Origin: Marinospirillum alkaliphilum DSM 21637
GTDB lineage: Bacteria; Pseudomonadota; Gammaproteobacteria; Pseudomonadales; Halomonadaceae
Length of the DNA: 64,000 nucleotides
NCBI RefSeq assembly: GCF_900119735.1
Contig: NZ_FPJW01000007.1
Coordinates: forward strand, 1 to 64,000
Direction: 5' to 3'
Below, piece after piece: positions 43,434-51,985 of the stretch (positions within the stretch are counted from its first letter, which is position 1; the number at the start of each line of letters is the position of its first letter). The position numbers were made by a program, and so were the translations under genes. The notes beneath the pieces are model-generated. The model was not told the DNA's origin and searched no databases. It saw only the letters and a program-made list of their open reading frames with translations.

Positions 43434-43835
43434 ATGAAATACCCCATTGTGATTCACAAAGACAACGACACTGACTTTGGTGTGACTGTCCCTGATGTGC
43501 CAGGCTGCTTTTCGGCAGGCACTACATTAGAAGAAACCATTGAAATGGCTCACGAGGCCATCGAGTGCCATTTGGAAGGAATGCTGATGGATGGCGAAGC
43601 AATTCCGCTTCCTTCTGCAATCGAAACACACCATCAGAACCAGGATTATGCCGGGGGCATCTGGGCTTTGGTTGATATCGATCTTTCAAAGCTTTCGGTG
43701 AAGTCCAGGCGTGTGAACATCACCATTCCTGAGCGCCTGTTAAACGCGGTTGATCATTATGCCAAAAAGCATGGTGAGTCACGCTCTGGTTTGTTAGCCC
43801 AGGCAGTGACTGAGTACATGGCAACCCATCGGTAA
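43434..43835 (+). CDS. hicB: HicB antitoxin with C-terminal ribbon-helix-helix domain
   Basis: This 133-aa antitoxin has the degenerate RNase H-like HicB fold (KYPIVIHKDNDTDFGVTVPDVPGCFSAG, then LEETIEMAHEAIECHLEGM) and a C-terminal RHH DNA-binding segment (VNITIPERLLNAVDHYAKKHGESRSGLLAQAVTEYM). It neutralises HicA and should repress the hicAB promoter. A toxin-first pair on the right flank of the island would favour its retention. Confidence 0.93.
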   Translation: MKYPIVIHKDNDTDFGVTVPDVPGCFSAGTTLEETIEMAHEAIECHLEGMLMDGEAIPLPSAIETHHQNQDYAGGIWALVDIDLSKLSVKSRRVNITIPERLLNAVDHYAKKHGESRSGLLAQAVTEYMATHR

Positions 43836-43877
43836 AACAGACCTCCATAACGCTCCTTTTAAGCATCCCTCATATCC

Positions 43878-43899
43878 AGGGTGACCGACAGGTCACCCT
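43878..43899 (+). terminator. Terminator-like hairpin after hicAB
   Basis: AGGGTGACC and GGTCACCCT form a perfect 9-bp stem with a 4-nt loop, 43 bp after the hicB stop. It is followed only by GCTTTGC, so termination strength is uncertain. Confidence 0.55.
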
Positions 43900-44030
43900 G
43901 CTTTGCGACGCACCCGCACAAAGCAGCTTAGAATGCTGCTATACACCTGCATGACAGGTGACTTACAAAAACAACAAAACGGGTCGGTTTTTATGCCTGA
44001 AACAGGGCCGATCCAGGGGAAATGCCAGTC

Positions 44031-46346
44031 ATGAACATCAAAAGCAAATTGATTCTGCTGTCCTGTGCCATGGCACTCTTGCCCTTGTTGGTGGCCATCA
44101 GCATTTTTGGCACCATGGCCACCAACATTGCCGGTGGTGCTCTGGAAAACGCCGCCCGCAATAATCTGGTGTCGCTGCGCGATGCTCAGAAAAGCCGCTT
44201 GGAAGACTACTTCGGGCAGATGGGTGAGCAGTTGCTGACCATGGCGGACAACCCCACCACCATTAACGCCCTGAAGGTATTCAACACCTTTTACAATCCG
44301 GTGGTGACCGGTGCGGATGTGAATGCCCTGCGTGAAGCGGTGAGCCACTACTATCAACAGCAGTTGCCGGGGCGCTGGCAGCCACTGAACCCCGGTCGTT
44401 CATTAAACACCGACAGCCTGCTGGAAGCACTGGATAACCCCGGCATTGTGCTGCAGCATCACTACCTGACCAACAACCCCAGCCCGGATGCCCGCCAGAA
44501 GATGGATGTGGCGGATGACGGCTCTTTTTACAGCCGCAACCACCAGCGTTTTCATCCGTTTTTCCGTCGTTATGCAGAAGCCTTCCACTACGATGACATT
44601 CTGCTGATCAACCCTGAAGGCCAGGTGATTTATTCGGTGTTCAAGCACCTGGATTTTGCCACCAACCTGACTCAGGCCGCCCACGCCGAAAGCGGTCTGG
44701 CGCAGGTGTTTAACAAGGCCACCAGCCTGCAGGCCGGGCAGCTGGCATTTGTAGATTTTCAGTCCTACACCCCGGCTTATGGGCTGGCAGCGGCTTTTGT
44801 GGCCACGCCGGTGATTGAAAATGATCAGTTACTGGGTGTGCTGGTGTTTCGCATGCCGGTGGCCCAGATCAATACCATGCTGACCCATCAGCGCCGCTGG
44901 CGTGATGCCGGTATGGGGCAGAGCGGCGAAACCTATCTGGTCGGCAGTGACCTCACCGCACGCAGCCTCAGCCGTTCGTTGCTGGAAAACACCCCGGCTT
45001 ACCTGCGTCGACTGCAGGCCACCGGCCAGCCTGAAGCGCTGATTCGCACCATTGAGGCACGCAGCAGCAACCTGGCGCTGCAACGCATTGACACCCCGGC
45101 GGTCCAGCAGGCGCTCAGAGGGCAGAGCGGCCTGGAGGCTTTCACCGGTTATCAGGGGCGCGAGGTGTTGTCTGCCTTCACTCCGGTGGATGTGTTTGGC
45201 AGCCGCTGGGTGTTGCTGAGTGAAATGGATCGCAGTGAAGCCCTGCAGGGGGATGGTGAACAACAGATCGGCAGCCGCATTCTGATGACTGCGGTGGTGA
45301 TGTTCATGGTGATTGCGGCGGTGGCCGTGGCGCTGGGTTTGTACTTCTCCCAGGCCCTGACTCGCCCGATCATTGCACTGAGCAAAACCCTGCAGGCGGT
45401 GGAATCCGGCAGTGATCTGACCCTGCGCGCCAGCGTCAGCTCGAAAGATGAGATTGGTGGCATGGCGCAGGCATTCAACGCCATGATGGAAAAAATCAGC
45501 AGCCTGATCCGTGAAGTGGCCAGCTCTGCCGGGCAACTGGATGTCACCGCATCCCGCACCTCATCACTGGCCAGCCACAATGCCGACAATGTGGAACAGC
45601 AAAAGGCAGAGACCGATCAGGTGGCCACGGCCATGAACCAGATGACTGCCACCGTCACCGAGGTGGCCAACCATGCCGCCAGCGCTGCCGGTGCTGCCAA
45701 TGCGGCCGCGCAGGAAGTGCAGAATGGCCGCGAAGTGGTGCAGCAGAACTCTGATTCCACCAGCCGCCTGGCCGAACAGATCGAAGCCGCCGCCCAGGTC
45801 ATCAACAACCTTGGCAAGGACTCGGAAAACATCGGTGGTGTGCTGGAGGTCATCAAGACCATTGCCGAGCAGACCAATCTGCTGGCATTGAATGCGGCCA
45901 TTGAGGCAGCCCGTGCCGGTGAACATGGTCGTGGTTTTGCGGTGGTGGCCGATGAAGTCCGCACCCTGGCGTCACGCACGCAGCAGTCGACGCTGGAAAT
46001 TGAAGAGACCATCCTGAAACTCCAGACCGCTGCCCGTGAAGCAGTGGCCATGATTGAAACCAATCGTGAGCGCGCCCAGCGCGGGGTGGATCGTGCGGCA
46101 CAGGTGATGGCTTCGCTGGATGCCATCACCCAGTCGGTGAATACCATCAATGAAATGAACACCCAGATTGCCAGCGCTGCAGAGCAGCAGTCTGCCGTGT
46201 CTGATGAGATCAATCGCAACATCCTGAGCATCAGCAGCATTTCCGAGCAGACCGCATCCGGCACGGAGGAAACCACTCAGGCTGCACGCGAGCTGGCACA
46301 ACTGGCATCCGGCCTGAAAAAACTGGTCGGCCAGTTCCGGGTTTAA
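44031..46346 (+). CDS. Methyl-accepting chemotaxis protein with large periplasmic sensor
   Basis: This chemoreceptor of about 771 aa has TM1 at about 6-28, a periplasmic region of about 380 residues (to about 420) probably of the double-Cache type, and TM2 at about 425-447. HAMP follows ([25 protein letters not shown]), then a signalling domain with tip [33 protein letters not shown]. Two in-frame ATGs, at 44022 and 44031, are possible. I prefer 44031 because it gives the usual [11 protein letters not shown] start. The ligand is unknown. It is transcribed alone, between hicAB and rpsT. Confidence 0.92.
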   Translation: MNIKSKLILLSCAMALLPLLVAISIFGTMATNIAGGALENAARNNLVSLRDAQKSRLEDYFGQMGEQLLTMADNPTTINALKVFNTFYNPVVTGADVNALREAVSHYYQQQLPGRWQPLNPGRSLNTDSLLEALDNPGIVLQHHYLTNNPSPDARQKMDVADDGSFYSRNHQRFHPFFRRYAEAFHYDDILLINPEGQVIYSVFKHLDFATNLTQAAHAESGLAQVFNKATSLQAGQLAFVDFQSYTPAYGLAAAFVATPVIENDQLLGVLVFRMPVAQINTMLTHQRRWRDAGMGQSGETYLVGSDLTARSLSRSLLENTPAYLRRLQATGQPEALIRTIEARSSNLALQRIDTPAVQQALRGQSGLEAFTGYQGREVLSAFTPVDVFGSRWVLLSEMDRSEALQGDGEQQIGSRILMTAVVMFMVIAAVAVALGLYFSQALTRPIIALSKTLQAVESGSDLTLRASVSSKDEIGGMAQAFNAMMEKISSLIREVASSAGQLDVTASRTSSLASHNADNVEQQKAETDQVATAMNQMTATVTEVANHAASAAGAANAAAQEVQNGREVVQQNSDSTSRLAEQIEAAAQVINNLGKDSENIGGVLEVIKTIAEQTNLLALNAAIEAARAGEHGRGFAVVADEVRTLASRTQQSTLEIEETILKLQTAAREAVAMIETNRERAQRGVDRAAQVMASLDAITQSVNTINEMNTQIASAAEQQSAVSDEINRNILSISSISEQTASGTEETTQAARELAQLASGLKKLVGQFRV

Positions 46347-46526
46347 CGCCCGGTTGATGTAACATCGGGGGGCTGTTCCAGCGGCGGTGGATTATGCTAG
46401 AATCCGCCTCCCTTTGATTTGATCCCAGTGCGCAAGCTCGTTTCTTCGCCCAGGGTACAGGTTTTCGGGACATCCAGCCGGATCAACCGGTTATTACGAT
46501 CATCAGAAAGACTCCAAGGAGTTATC

Positions 46527-46796
46527 GTGGCCAACATCAAGTCTGCCAAGAAGCGTGCGCTTCAGTCCGAAAAACGTCGCCTGCACAACGCCAGCCAGCG
46601 TTCCATGGTTCGTACCCACATCAAGCGTGTACTGAAAGCAGTTCACACCGGTGACTGGGAAAAAGCCATGGCTGAATTCCGCACTGCTCAGCCGGTTATT
46701 GACCGCATTGCTGACAAGGGTGTATTCACCAAGAACTGGGCTGCCCGTACCAAGAGCCGCCTGAACGCTCGTGTGAAAGCACTGAAAGCAGCCTGA
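46527..46796 (+). CDS. rpsT: 30S ribosomal protein S20
   Basis: This 89-aa S20 is complete ([25 protein letters not shown] after the start). The start is GTG at 46527, with an ideal AAGGAG 5 nt upstream. An open frame runs 36 codons further up but is leader sequence. Non-ATG starts are known for rpsT in enteric bacteria, where they help translational control. A TAGAAT -10-like element at 46398-46403 implies a leader of about 120 nt. An intrinsic terminator follows. Confidence 0.97.
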   Translation: MANIKSAKKRALQSEKRRLHNASQRSMVRTHIKRVLKAVHTGDWEKAMAEFRTAQPVIDRIADKGVFTKNWAARTKSRLNARVKALKAA

Positions 46797-46817
46797 TCCA
46801 ACTGGGCTGTTTGTAGA

Positions 46818-46844
46818 AAAACCGGCATAATGCCGGTTTTTTTA
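46818..46844 (+). terminator. Intrinsic terminator after rpsT
   Basis: AACCGGCA and TGCCGGTT form an 8-bp stem with a 3-nt loop followed by seven T residues, 24 bp after the rpsT stop. Confidence 0.88.
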
Positions 46845-46892
46845 TGGGCATTTTTCCGGCTGATGGCCTGACGGCCATGACTGGGCGAGATC

Positions 46893-48479
46893 ATGGACAG
46901 CACACCCGAAACCACACCAGAACACAATACACCACCGCCTGTCCGGCGACGTGGGCTGCTGGGCTCGGGTCTGATTGTCAGTGCCATGACCTTCATTTCG
47001 CGCATCCTCGGGCTGGCCCGCGACATTGTGATTGCTTCGCTGGTGGGTGCCGGTGGTGCAGCCGATGCTTTTTTTGTTGCCTTCAAGATCCCCAATTTCT
47101 TACGCCGCCTGTTTGCCGAAGGGGCGTTTAACCAGGCATTCATTCCGGTGCTGGCGGAATACGCGGAAAAGAAAACCCGTGCCGAAATCCGCCGCCTGAT
47201 TGATGCCGTTGCCGGTTGCCTGGGGCTGTCACTGATTGCCCTGACCAGCCTGGCGATGCTGGCTTCACCGCTGCTGGTCTGGCTGTTTGCTCCCGGTTTT
47301 GCCAGCGACCCGGACAAACAGGCATTAACCGCTGACCTGCTGCGCATCACCTTTCCTTACCTGCTGCTGATTTCGCTGACGGCTTTTTCCGGCAGCATTC
47401 TGAACACCTGGGGGCGTTTTGCCATTCCCGCCATCACCCCGGTGTTTCTGAACCTGAGCCTGATCGGTTGCGCCCTGTTCCTGACACCGCTGATTGGTTC
47501 TGCGGCTGAAGCCCTGGCCTGGGGGGTGTTGATTGCCGGCATGGTGCAACTGGCGTTTCAGTTACCCTTTCTGGCTCATGCCGGGCTGTTGCCACTGCCC
47601 CGCCCGCAATGGAAACATGAAGGGGTTCGGCGCATCCTCAAACTGATGACCCCGGCACTGTTTGGGGTGTCAGTCAGCCAGATCAACCTGCTGCTGGATA
47701 CCATCCTTGCTTCCTTCCTGACCGATGGCAGTGTCGGCTGGTTGTATTACGCTGATCGACTGGTGGAGTTGCCGCTGGGGGTATTCGGCATTGCCATTGC
47801 CACGGTGATTCTGCCCACCTTGTCGCGCCAGCACGCCACCGCTGATGCCGAAAAGTTTTCTCGACTGCTGGACTGGGCAGTGCGCATGGTGCTGCTGATT
47901 GGCCTGCCTGCTGCTGCAGCGCTGGTGATTCTGGCAGAGCCGCTGCTGATCACCCTGTTCCAGTACGGTGCCATGACTGCCCATGATGTGCGCATGGCAG
48001 CGCTGGCCTTACAGGCGTATGCACTGGGCCTGCTGGCCTTCATGCTGATCAAGGTGCTGGCACCGGGTTATTTTGCCCGCCAGGACACCCGCACACCGGT
48101 CCGAATCGGCATCAAGGCCATGGTGGCCAACATGGTGTTCAACCTGCTGCTGATCATCCCGCTGGCCCATGCCGGTCTGGCACTGGCCACGGCGGCATCC
48201 GCCTTTCTGAATGCCTACTGGCTGGCACGCGGGCTGCGCAAGGAAGGGGTGCTGCACTGGTCATCCGGCTGGGGGCGTTATGCCCTGCAACTGCTGGCTG
48301 CACTGCTGATGATGGTGGCACTGCTCTGGTGGTTATCTCCCGAGAGCCAGACCTGGCTGGACTGGAGCCTGAGTGAGCGGCTGCTGCGCATGACCCTGCT
48401 GGTGATCGGTGGTGCCGGTCTTTATGCCATCGCCCTGCTGGCTGTGGGCATTCGCTTGCGGCATCTTCGACACGGTTAA
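46893..48479 (+). CDS. murJ: Lipid II flippase MurJ (MviN)
   Basis: This 528-aa integral membrane protein has about 14 TM helices and the family start SGLIVSAMTFISRILGLARDIVIAS, then GGAADAFFVAFKIPNFLRRLFAEGAFNQAFIPVL. It moves lipid II across the inner membrane for peptidoglycan synthesis. Its place just after rpsT is the common gammaproteobacterial order. Normally ribF follows directly or nearly so; here four prepilin-like genes intervene. Confidence 0.96.
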   Translation: MDSTPETTPEHNTPPPVRRRGLLGSGLIVSAMTFISRILGLARDIVIASLVGAGGAADAFFVAFKIPNFLRRLFAEGAFNQAFIPVLAEYAEKKTRAEIRRLIDAVAGCLGLSLIALTSLAMLASPLLVWLFAPGFASDPDKQALTADLLRITFPYLLLISLTAFSGSILNTWGRFAIPAITPVFLNLSLIGCALFLTPLIGSAAEALAWGVLIAGMVQLAFQLPFLAHAGLLPLPRPQWKHEGVRRILKLMTPALFGVSVSQINLLLDTILASFLTDGSVGWLYYADRLVELPLGVFGIAIATVILPTLSRQHATADAEKFSRLLDWAVRMVLLIGLPAAAALVILAEPLLITLFQYGAMTAHDVRMAALALQAYALGLLAFMLIKVLAPGYFARQDTRTPVRIGIKAMVANMVFNLLLIIPLAHAGLALATAASAFLNAYWLARGLRKEGVLHWSSGWGRYALQLLAALLMMVALLWWLSPESQTWLDWSLSERLLRMTLLVIGGAGLYAIALLAVGIRLRHLRHG

Positions 48480-48664
48480 GCAGCCGTCAGGTCTGTGACA
48501 TGATTAAGCCTGGCATTGCGTCACGGCTGTTTGCGTTAACCCCCAACACACGACCCAGATCAATAAAGCTGCTGCCCCTGCCACCCTGACGCCGCTGGAA
48601 ACACCCGCCAAGAACAAACTGCTGCTGCACAGGAGTGTTTTGTTTCTTGCAGGGAGGCGTCCGC

Positions 48665-49096
48665 ATGCAGCAACCCACTACTTTTTGTATTCCTGACACC
48701 AGCAGTGCCGAAACCGGTTATACCCTGATGGAGCTGCTGGTCAGTCTGTTGCTGGTCGCCTTGATGACCCTGGCGATCAGTCAGTATCTGTTAGCCAGCC
48801 AGCAACTCCAGCAGCAACTGCAACAGCAGGCACTGGCCGGTCGACTGGCGCTGGATCTGGCGGCACAACTGCAATCTCCAACCCTGAACAGCACCCAGCT
48901 GGCAGCAGCCTTGAGTCCATCACGCTGCCCTGCAACTGCACAAGGGTCACCGGATTTAACCCTCTGGTGTGAAGCCAGCGCTCGCCTGCCAGACCTTCGG
49001 GCATCCATCAGTGGCAGTGGTTCAGCCCGCCAGTTGACGCTGCAGTGGCAAGGACCGCACCGGCAGCAGCAATTGCAACGCTGGCTGCAGTTGTGA
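48665..49096 (+). CDS. Type IV prepilin-like protein, PilV/GspI-like
   Basis: This 143-aa protein has a prepilin leader and N-methylation site: ETG then YTLMELLVSLLLVALMTLAIS, with Glu at +5. The mature part is short and Gln-rich (QQLQQQLQQQALAGRL), with a cysteine pair (SRCPATAQ, LWCEAS). The start at 48665 has GGGAGG 7 nt upstream. It is the first of four overlapping minor-prepilin genes between murJ and ribF. The assignment to a PilV/GspI slot is by position and size only. Confidence 0.75.
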   Translation: MQQPTTFCIPDTSSAETGYTLMELLVSLLLVALMTLAISQYLLASQQLQQQLQQQALAGRLALDLAAQLQSPTLNSTQLAAALSPSRCPATAQGSPDLTLWCEASARLPDLRASISGSGSARQLTLQWQGPHRQQQLQRWLQL

Positions 49097-49106
49097 GTGA
49101 CCCGCC

Positions 49107-49856
49107 ATGTTGATGACTCACCTCACCCCCCGCCCCAGGCACTCTCAACACGGTTTCAACCTGGTGGAGCTGTTGCTGGTCAGTCTGCTGGGTGGATTGA
49201 TACTGGTCGCGGCCAGCCAGGTTTATGCGGCGCTGGCCCAGCAGCAGTTGCGCCAACAGCTGTCATTGCAACTGGATCATCAGGCACGTCTGGCCGAGCT
49301 GGCATTAATACGTGATCTGGCAGCCGCCAGTGGGGTGGTGGCAGCAGGTGCTGCCAGTGCCGGTTACCCGTCCGGCAATCAGCACAGTCGGCAGGTCAAC
49401 ACCAGTAACGGCAACGGTCAGAGTGTGAGTTTTCACTTTCAATCCGCCACGGACTCTGACTGGTTGCTGGTGCAACAACCGGACACCGAAACACACCGAT
49501 TGCTGAGCCTCTGGCATCGGGATCAAAAGAGCCAGGGCTGGGGACTGTCACATCAACCGGCAGCCGCAGGCAGCACCATTCCTTCCCAGACCATGATTCC
49601 CGAAGTGGAGCTGTTTCGGGTGCGCCTGCAGCACACTTCCGGTCAGTGGCAACGGCCGGGGCAGGTGAATGACTGGTCATCCATTCGCGGCATCCAGTTT
49701 GCCCTGCTGCTGAAATCCAGCCAGCCCTTGCCGGGGCATCAATCCACTCCTTTCACTTTATGGCAGGAAACCCTGCAACCCCCGCAGGATCAGTATCTGC
49801 GGATATTGCTGGTGCGCAGTGTTCACCTGCAGGAGGTGCAGCATGCTGCACCCTAA
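49107..49856 (+). CDS. Type IV prepilin-like protein, PilW/GspJ-like
   Basis: This 249-aa protein has leader HSQHG then FNLVELLLVSLLGGLILVAAS, with Glu at +5 after the cleavage site. It is the largest of the set, like PilW or GspJ. The Gln/Leu-rich helix (QQQLRQQLSLQLDHQARL) precedes a beta-type globular region with a conserved-looking GIQFALLLKSS. ATG at 49107 or 49113 is possible. Its end overlaps the next gene by 14 nt. Confidence 0.75.
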   Translation: MLMTHLTPRPRHSQHGFNLVELLLVSLLGGLILVAASQVYAALAQQQLRQQLSLQLDHQARLAELALIRDLAAASGVVAAGAASAGYPSGNQHSRQVNTSNGNGQSVSFHFQSATDSDWLLVQQPDTETHRLLSLWHRDQKSQGWGLSHQPAAAGSTIPSQTMIPEVELFRVRLQHTSGQWQRPGQVNDWSSIRGIQFALLLKSSQPLPGHQSTPFTLWQETLQPPQDQYLRILLVRSVHLQEVQHAAP

Positions 49857-50373
49857 ACCCGATCTGCCCTGCCACGAGCAGGGATTTTTGCTGGTGCCCC
49901 TGCTGGCACTGATGGCTGCTGCACTGCTGCTGATTCAGATGGCCACCACCAGCCTGAGCCAGAGCGCGCGCATTCATGCCAGCCAGATGGAGGGTGAACG
50001 CCTGCACAAACAGGCACTGCTGATCATCCGCAGGGTTGAACAGGATCTGCGCAACAACAGCGCCAATGCTTACACCCAGGCGCACCAGAGCCTTAACAAT
50101 CCCGGTCAGCACGGGGTGATGCAAACGGGCTGTACTGCATCACGTTCCCTGCAGCAGCTTCCGGCTTTTTCACGCCTGAATCGTGAAGGCTGTCTGCAGC
50201 TTTATCGCCTGCAGCCCGGCAGCAACCCGGACCATCTGTTAACCCTTGAACTCAGGGGCGAACAGGGCACTCGCGCTCGCTGGCAGGTGGTGTTTCAGGC
50301 CAACAGTGAAGGCCAGCAAACCGCACGTCTGATGCGTGATTGCCTGGGTGCCCAGCGGAGCAGTTGCCAGTGA
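49843..50373 (+). CDS. Type IV prepilin-like protein, PilX/GspK-like, lacking Glu+5
   Basis: This 176-aa protein has leader CHEQG then FLLVPLLALMAAALLLIQMATTS. Position +5 is Pro instead of Glu, a departure also seen in tip subunits of the GspK type, which do not need Glu5 to neutralise a neighbour's N-terminus. GGAGG lies upstream of the ATG at 49843. Start and end overlap the neighbours by 14 and 4 nt, showing a coupled operon. Confidence 0.72.
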   Translation: MLHPKPDLPCHEQGFLLVPLLALMAAALLLIQMATTSLSQSARIHASQMEGERLHKQALLIIRRVEQDLRNNSANAYTQAHQSLNNPGQHGVMQTGCTASRSLQQLPAFSRLNREGCLQLYRLQPGSNPDHLLTLELRGEQGTRARWQVVFQANSEGQQTARLMRDCLGAQRSSCQ

Positions 50374-50867
50374 AACAACAGCAGGGCGGCATCAACCTGC
50401 TGGAGCTGCTGCTGGCACTGGCTATTCTGGCCATACTACTGGGTGTGGCCGTGCCTGCGGCCACCCGACAATTTGAAGCCCATCATCAGACAGCGGAACT
50501 GAACCGGCTGCTGGCAGTGATCCATCATGGTCGGCAGCTTGCCAGTTTACGCGGTGAAAGCCTGTTGCTCTGTCCCAGTCATCGTGGCCAGTCCTGCCAG
50601 AGCAGCGCTGCAGCCACCGGCAATCTGTTGTTGATCACTGAATCCGGCGAGCCATTGGCTTTTTTTAACGGTCAGGGGCACGGCATCAGTTTTCCGGCAC
50701 ATGAGGTTGTATTGCGTCCTTTGCCCCGCCGTGGCACCGGTGCCACCCTGCTGCCCTGTACCGGATTCCGGCAACAGGCACCCCGCGCCATCACCCTGTC
50801 GGCCACCGGTCGCACCCGCATCAATGACACACCCCCAACCAGCCTGATCAACCGTTGCAACGACTGA
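50370..50867 (+). CDS. Type IV prepilin-like protein, FimT/GspH-like
   Basis: This 165-aa protein has leader KQQQGG then INLLELLLALAILAILLGVAVPA (Ile at +1, Glu at +5) and a GspH/FimT-like body (RLLAVIHHGRQLASLRGESLLLCPS, then a C-terminal ITLSATGRTRI). Two cysteine pairs are plausible disulfides. The start is taken as GTG at 50370, which overlaps the previous stop (GTGA). It is the last gene of the minor-prepilin set and is followed by a hairpin before ribF. Confidence 0.75.
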   Translation: MKQQQGGINLLELLLALAILAILLGVAVPAATRQFEAHHQTAELNRLLAVIHHGRQLASLRGESLLLCPSHRGQSCQSSAAATGNLLLITESGEPLAFFNGQGHGISFPAHEVVLRPLPRRGTGATLLPCTGFRQQAPRAITLSATGRTRINDTPPTSLINRCND

Positions 50868-50870
50868 GGC

Positions 50871-50897
50871 CCGCCGCTGTTCGTGGCGGTCGCTTTT
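50871..50897 (+). terminator. Probable terminator after the prepilin genes
   Basis: CCGCC (50871-50875) pairs with GGCGG (50885-50889), followed by TCGCTTTTC. It separates the prepilin operon from ribF. A TATAAT -10 (50901-50906) just after it suggests that the ribF operon has its own promoter here, although no good -35 is visible. Confidence 0.5.
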
Positions 50898-50949
50898 CTA
50901 TATAATCCCGTGGTTATTTTTCCATCACTGTTATTCAACCCGGACCTTC

Positions 50950-51951
50950 ATGGAACTGATTCGCGGCATCCACAATCTGCGCGCCTGGCATCGCGGCTGC
51001 GTGGCCACCATCGGCAACTTTGATGGGGTGCACCTTGGGCATCAGCAGATCCTTCAGCAGGTGAGGGAAATTGCTGCACGCCTGCGCCAACCGGCCACGG
51101 TGATGGTGTTTGAACCCCAGCCACGGGAGTTTTTTGCCGGAGACCAGGCACCACCACGCCTCAACCGCTTCCGCGAAAAGGTTGAACGCCTGACCGAATA
51201 CGGTGCCGAACGCATTGTCTGCCTGCAGTTCACCAATCGCCTGCGCCGGTTGACCGGTGAGGCCTTTGTGAATGAAGTGCTGGTGAATGGTCTGGGCGTG
51301 CGCCATCTGGTGGTGGGTGATGACTTCCGCTTTGGCTGTGACCGTGCCGGTGATTTCCATCTGCTGGAAAAAATGGGACCAAAACACGGCTTCCATGTTG
51401 AGCACACTCACACCTTCCTGCTGGATGAAGAACGGGTGTCCAGCACCCGCGTACGCACCACGCTGGCCAGTGCCAATCTGGCCGGTGCTGCCCGTCTGCT
51501 GGGCCGCCCTTACAAGATTGCCAGCCGCGTGGTGCATGGCCAGAAACTCGGCCGCACCCTGGGGGTACCCACTGCCAACCTGCTGCTGGGTGATCGTAAA
51601 CCGGCACTGAATGGTGTGTTCACCGTGATGGTGCGCCTGAGCAATGGCCTGTTGTGGCCGGGTGTTGCCAACATCGGTCTGCGCCCGACGGTGGATGGTG
51701 TGTTACCGGCCCTGGAAGTGCACCTGCCAGGATTCAATGCCGATCTTTACGGCAAACGGCTGGAAGTGTTTTTTCTGGCCAAGCTGCGCAACGAACAGAA
51801 ATTTGATGGATTGGATGCCCTGAAAGCCGGTATCTCCAAAGATATTCAGCAGGCCATTCACTTTTTCCAGCGCCATGATGCCAACTGGCAACCCGGACAG
51901 GCCTGGCTGGCCACCGGTGTACCGCCTTTGCTGGCCACGGCACCCCTGTGA
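50950..51951 (+). CDS. ribF: Bifunctional riboflavin kinase/FAD synthetase
   Basis: This 333-aa enzyme phosphorylates riboflavin to FMN and adenylates it to FAD. The N-terminal FAD synthetase domain has the nucleotidyl-transferase motif TIGNFDGVHLGHQQIL and the VSSTRVRTTL element. The C-terminal riboflavin kinase domain has RVVHGQKLGRTLGVPTANLL and GVANIGLRPTVDG. Complete. It begins the ribF-ileS-lspA-fkpB-ispH run. Confidence 0.97.
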   Translation: MELIRGIHNLRAWHRGCVATIGNFDGVHLGHQQILQQVREIAARLRQPATVMVFEPQPREFFAGDQAPPRLNRFREKVERLTEYGAERIVCLQFTNRLRRLTGEAFVNEVLVNGLGVRHLVVGDDFRFGCDRAGDFHLLEKMGPKHGFHVEHTHTFLLDEERVSSTRVRTTLASANLAGAARLLGRPYKIASRVVHGQKLGRTLGVPTANLLLGDRKPALNGVFTVMVRLSNGLLWPGVANIGLRPTVDGVLPALEVHLPGFNADLYGKRLEVFFLAKLRNEQKFDGLDALKAGISKDIQQAIHFFQRHDANWQPGQAWLATGVPPLLATAPL

Positions 51952-51985
51952 CCTTTTTTGATTTCAGACCCCAGACGACTCGATC

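Noticed and set aside
43007-43447. 146-codon minus-strand frame across the hicA promoter and gene
   Set aside because: It overlaps a confidently identified toxin gene and its promoter. The translation has no recognisable domain.
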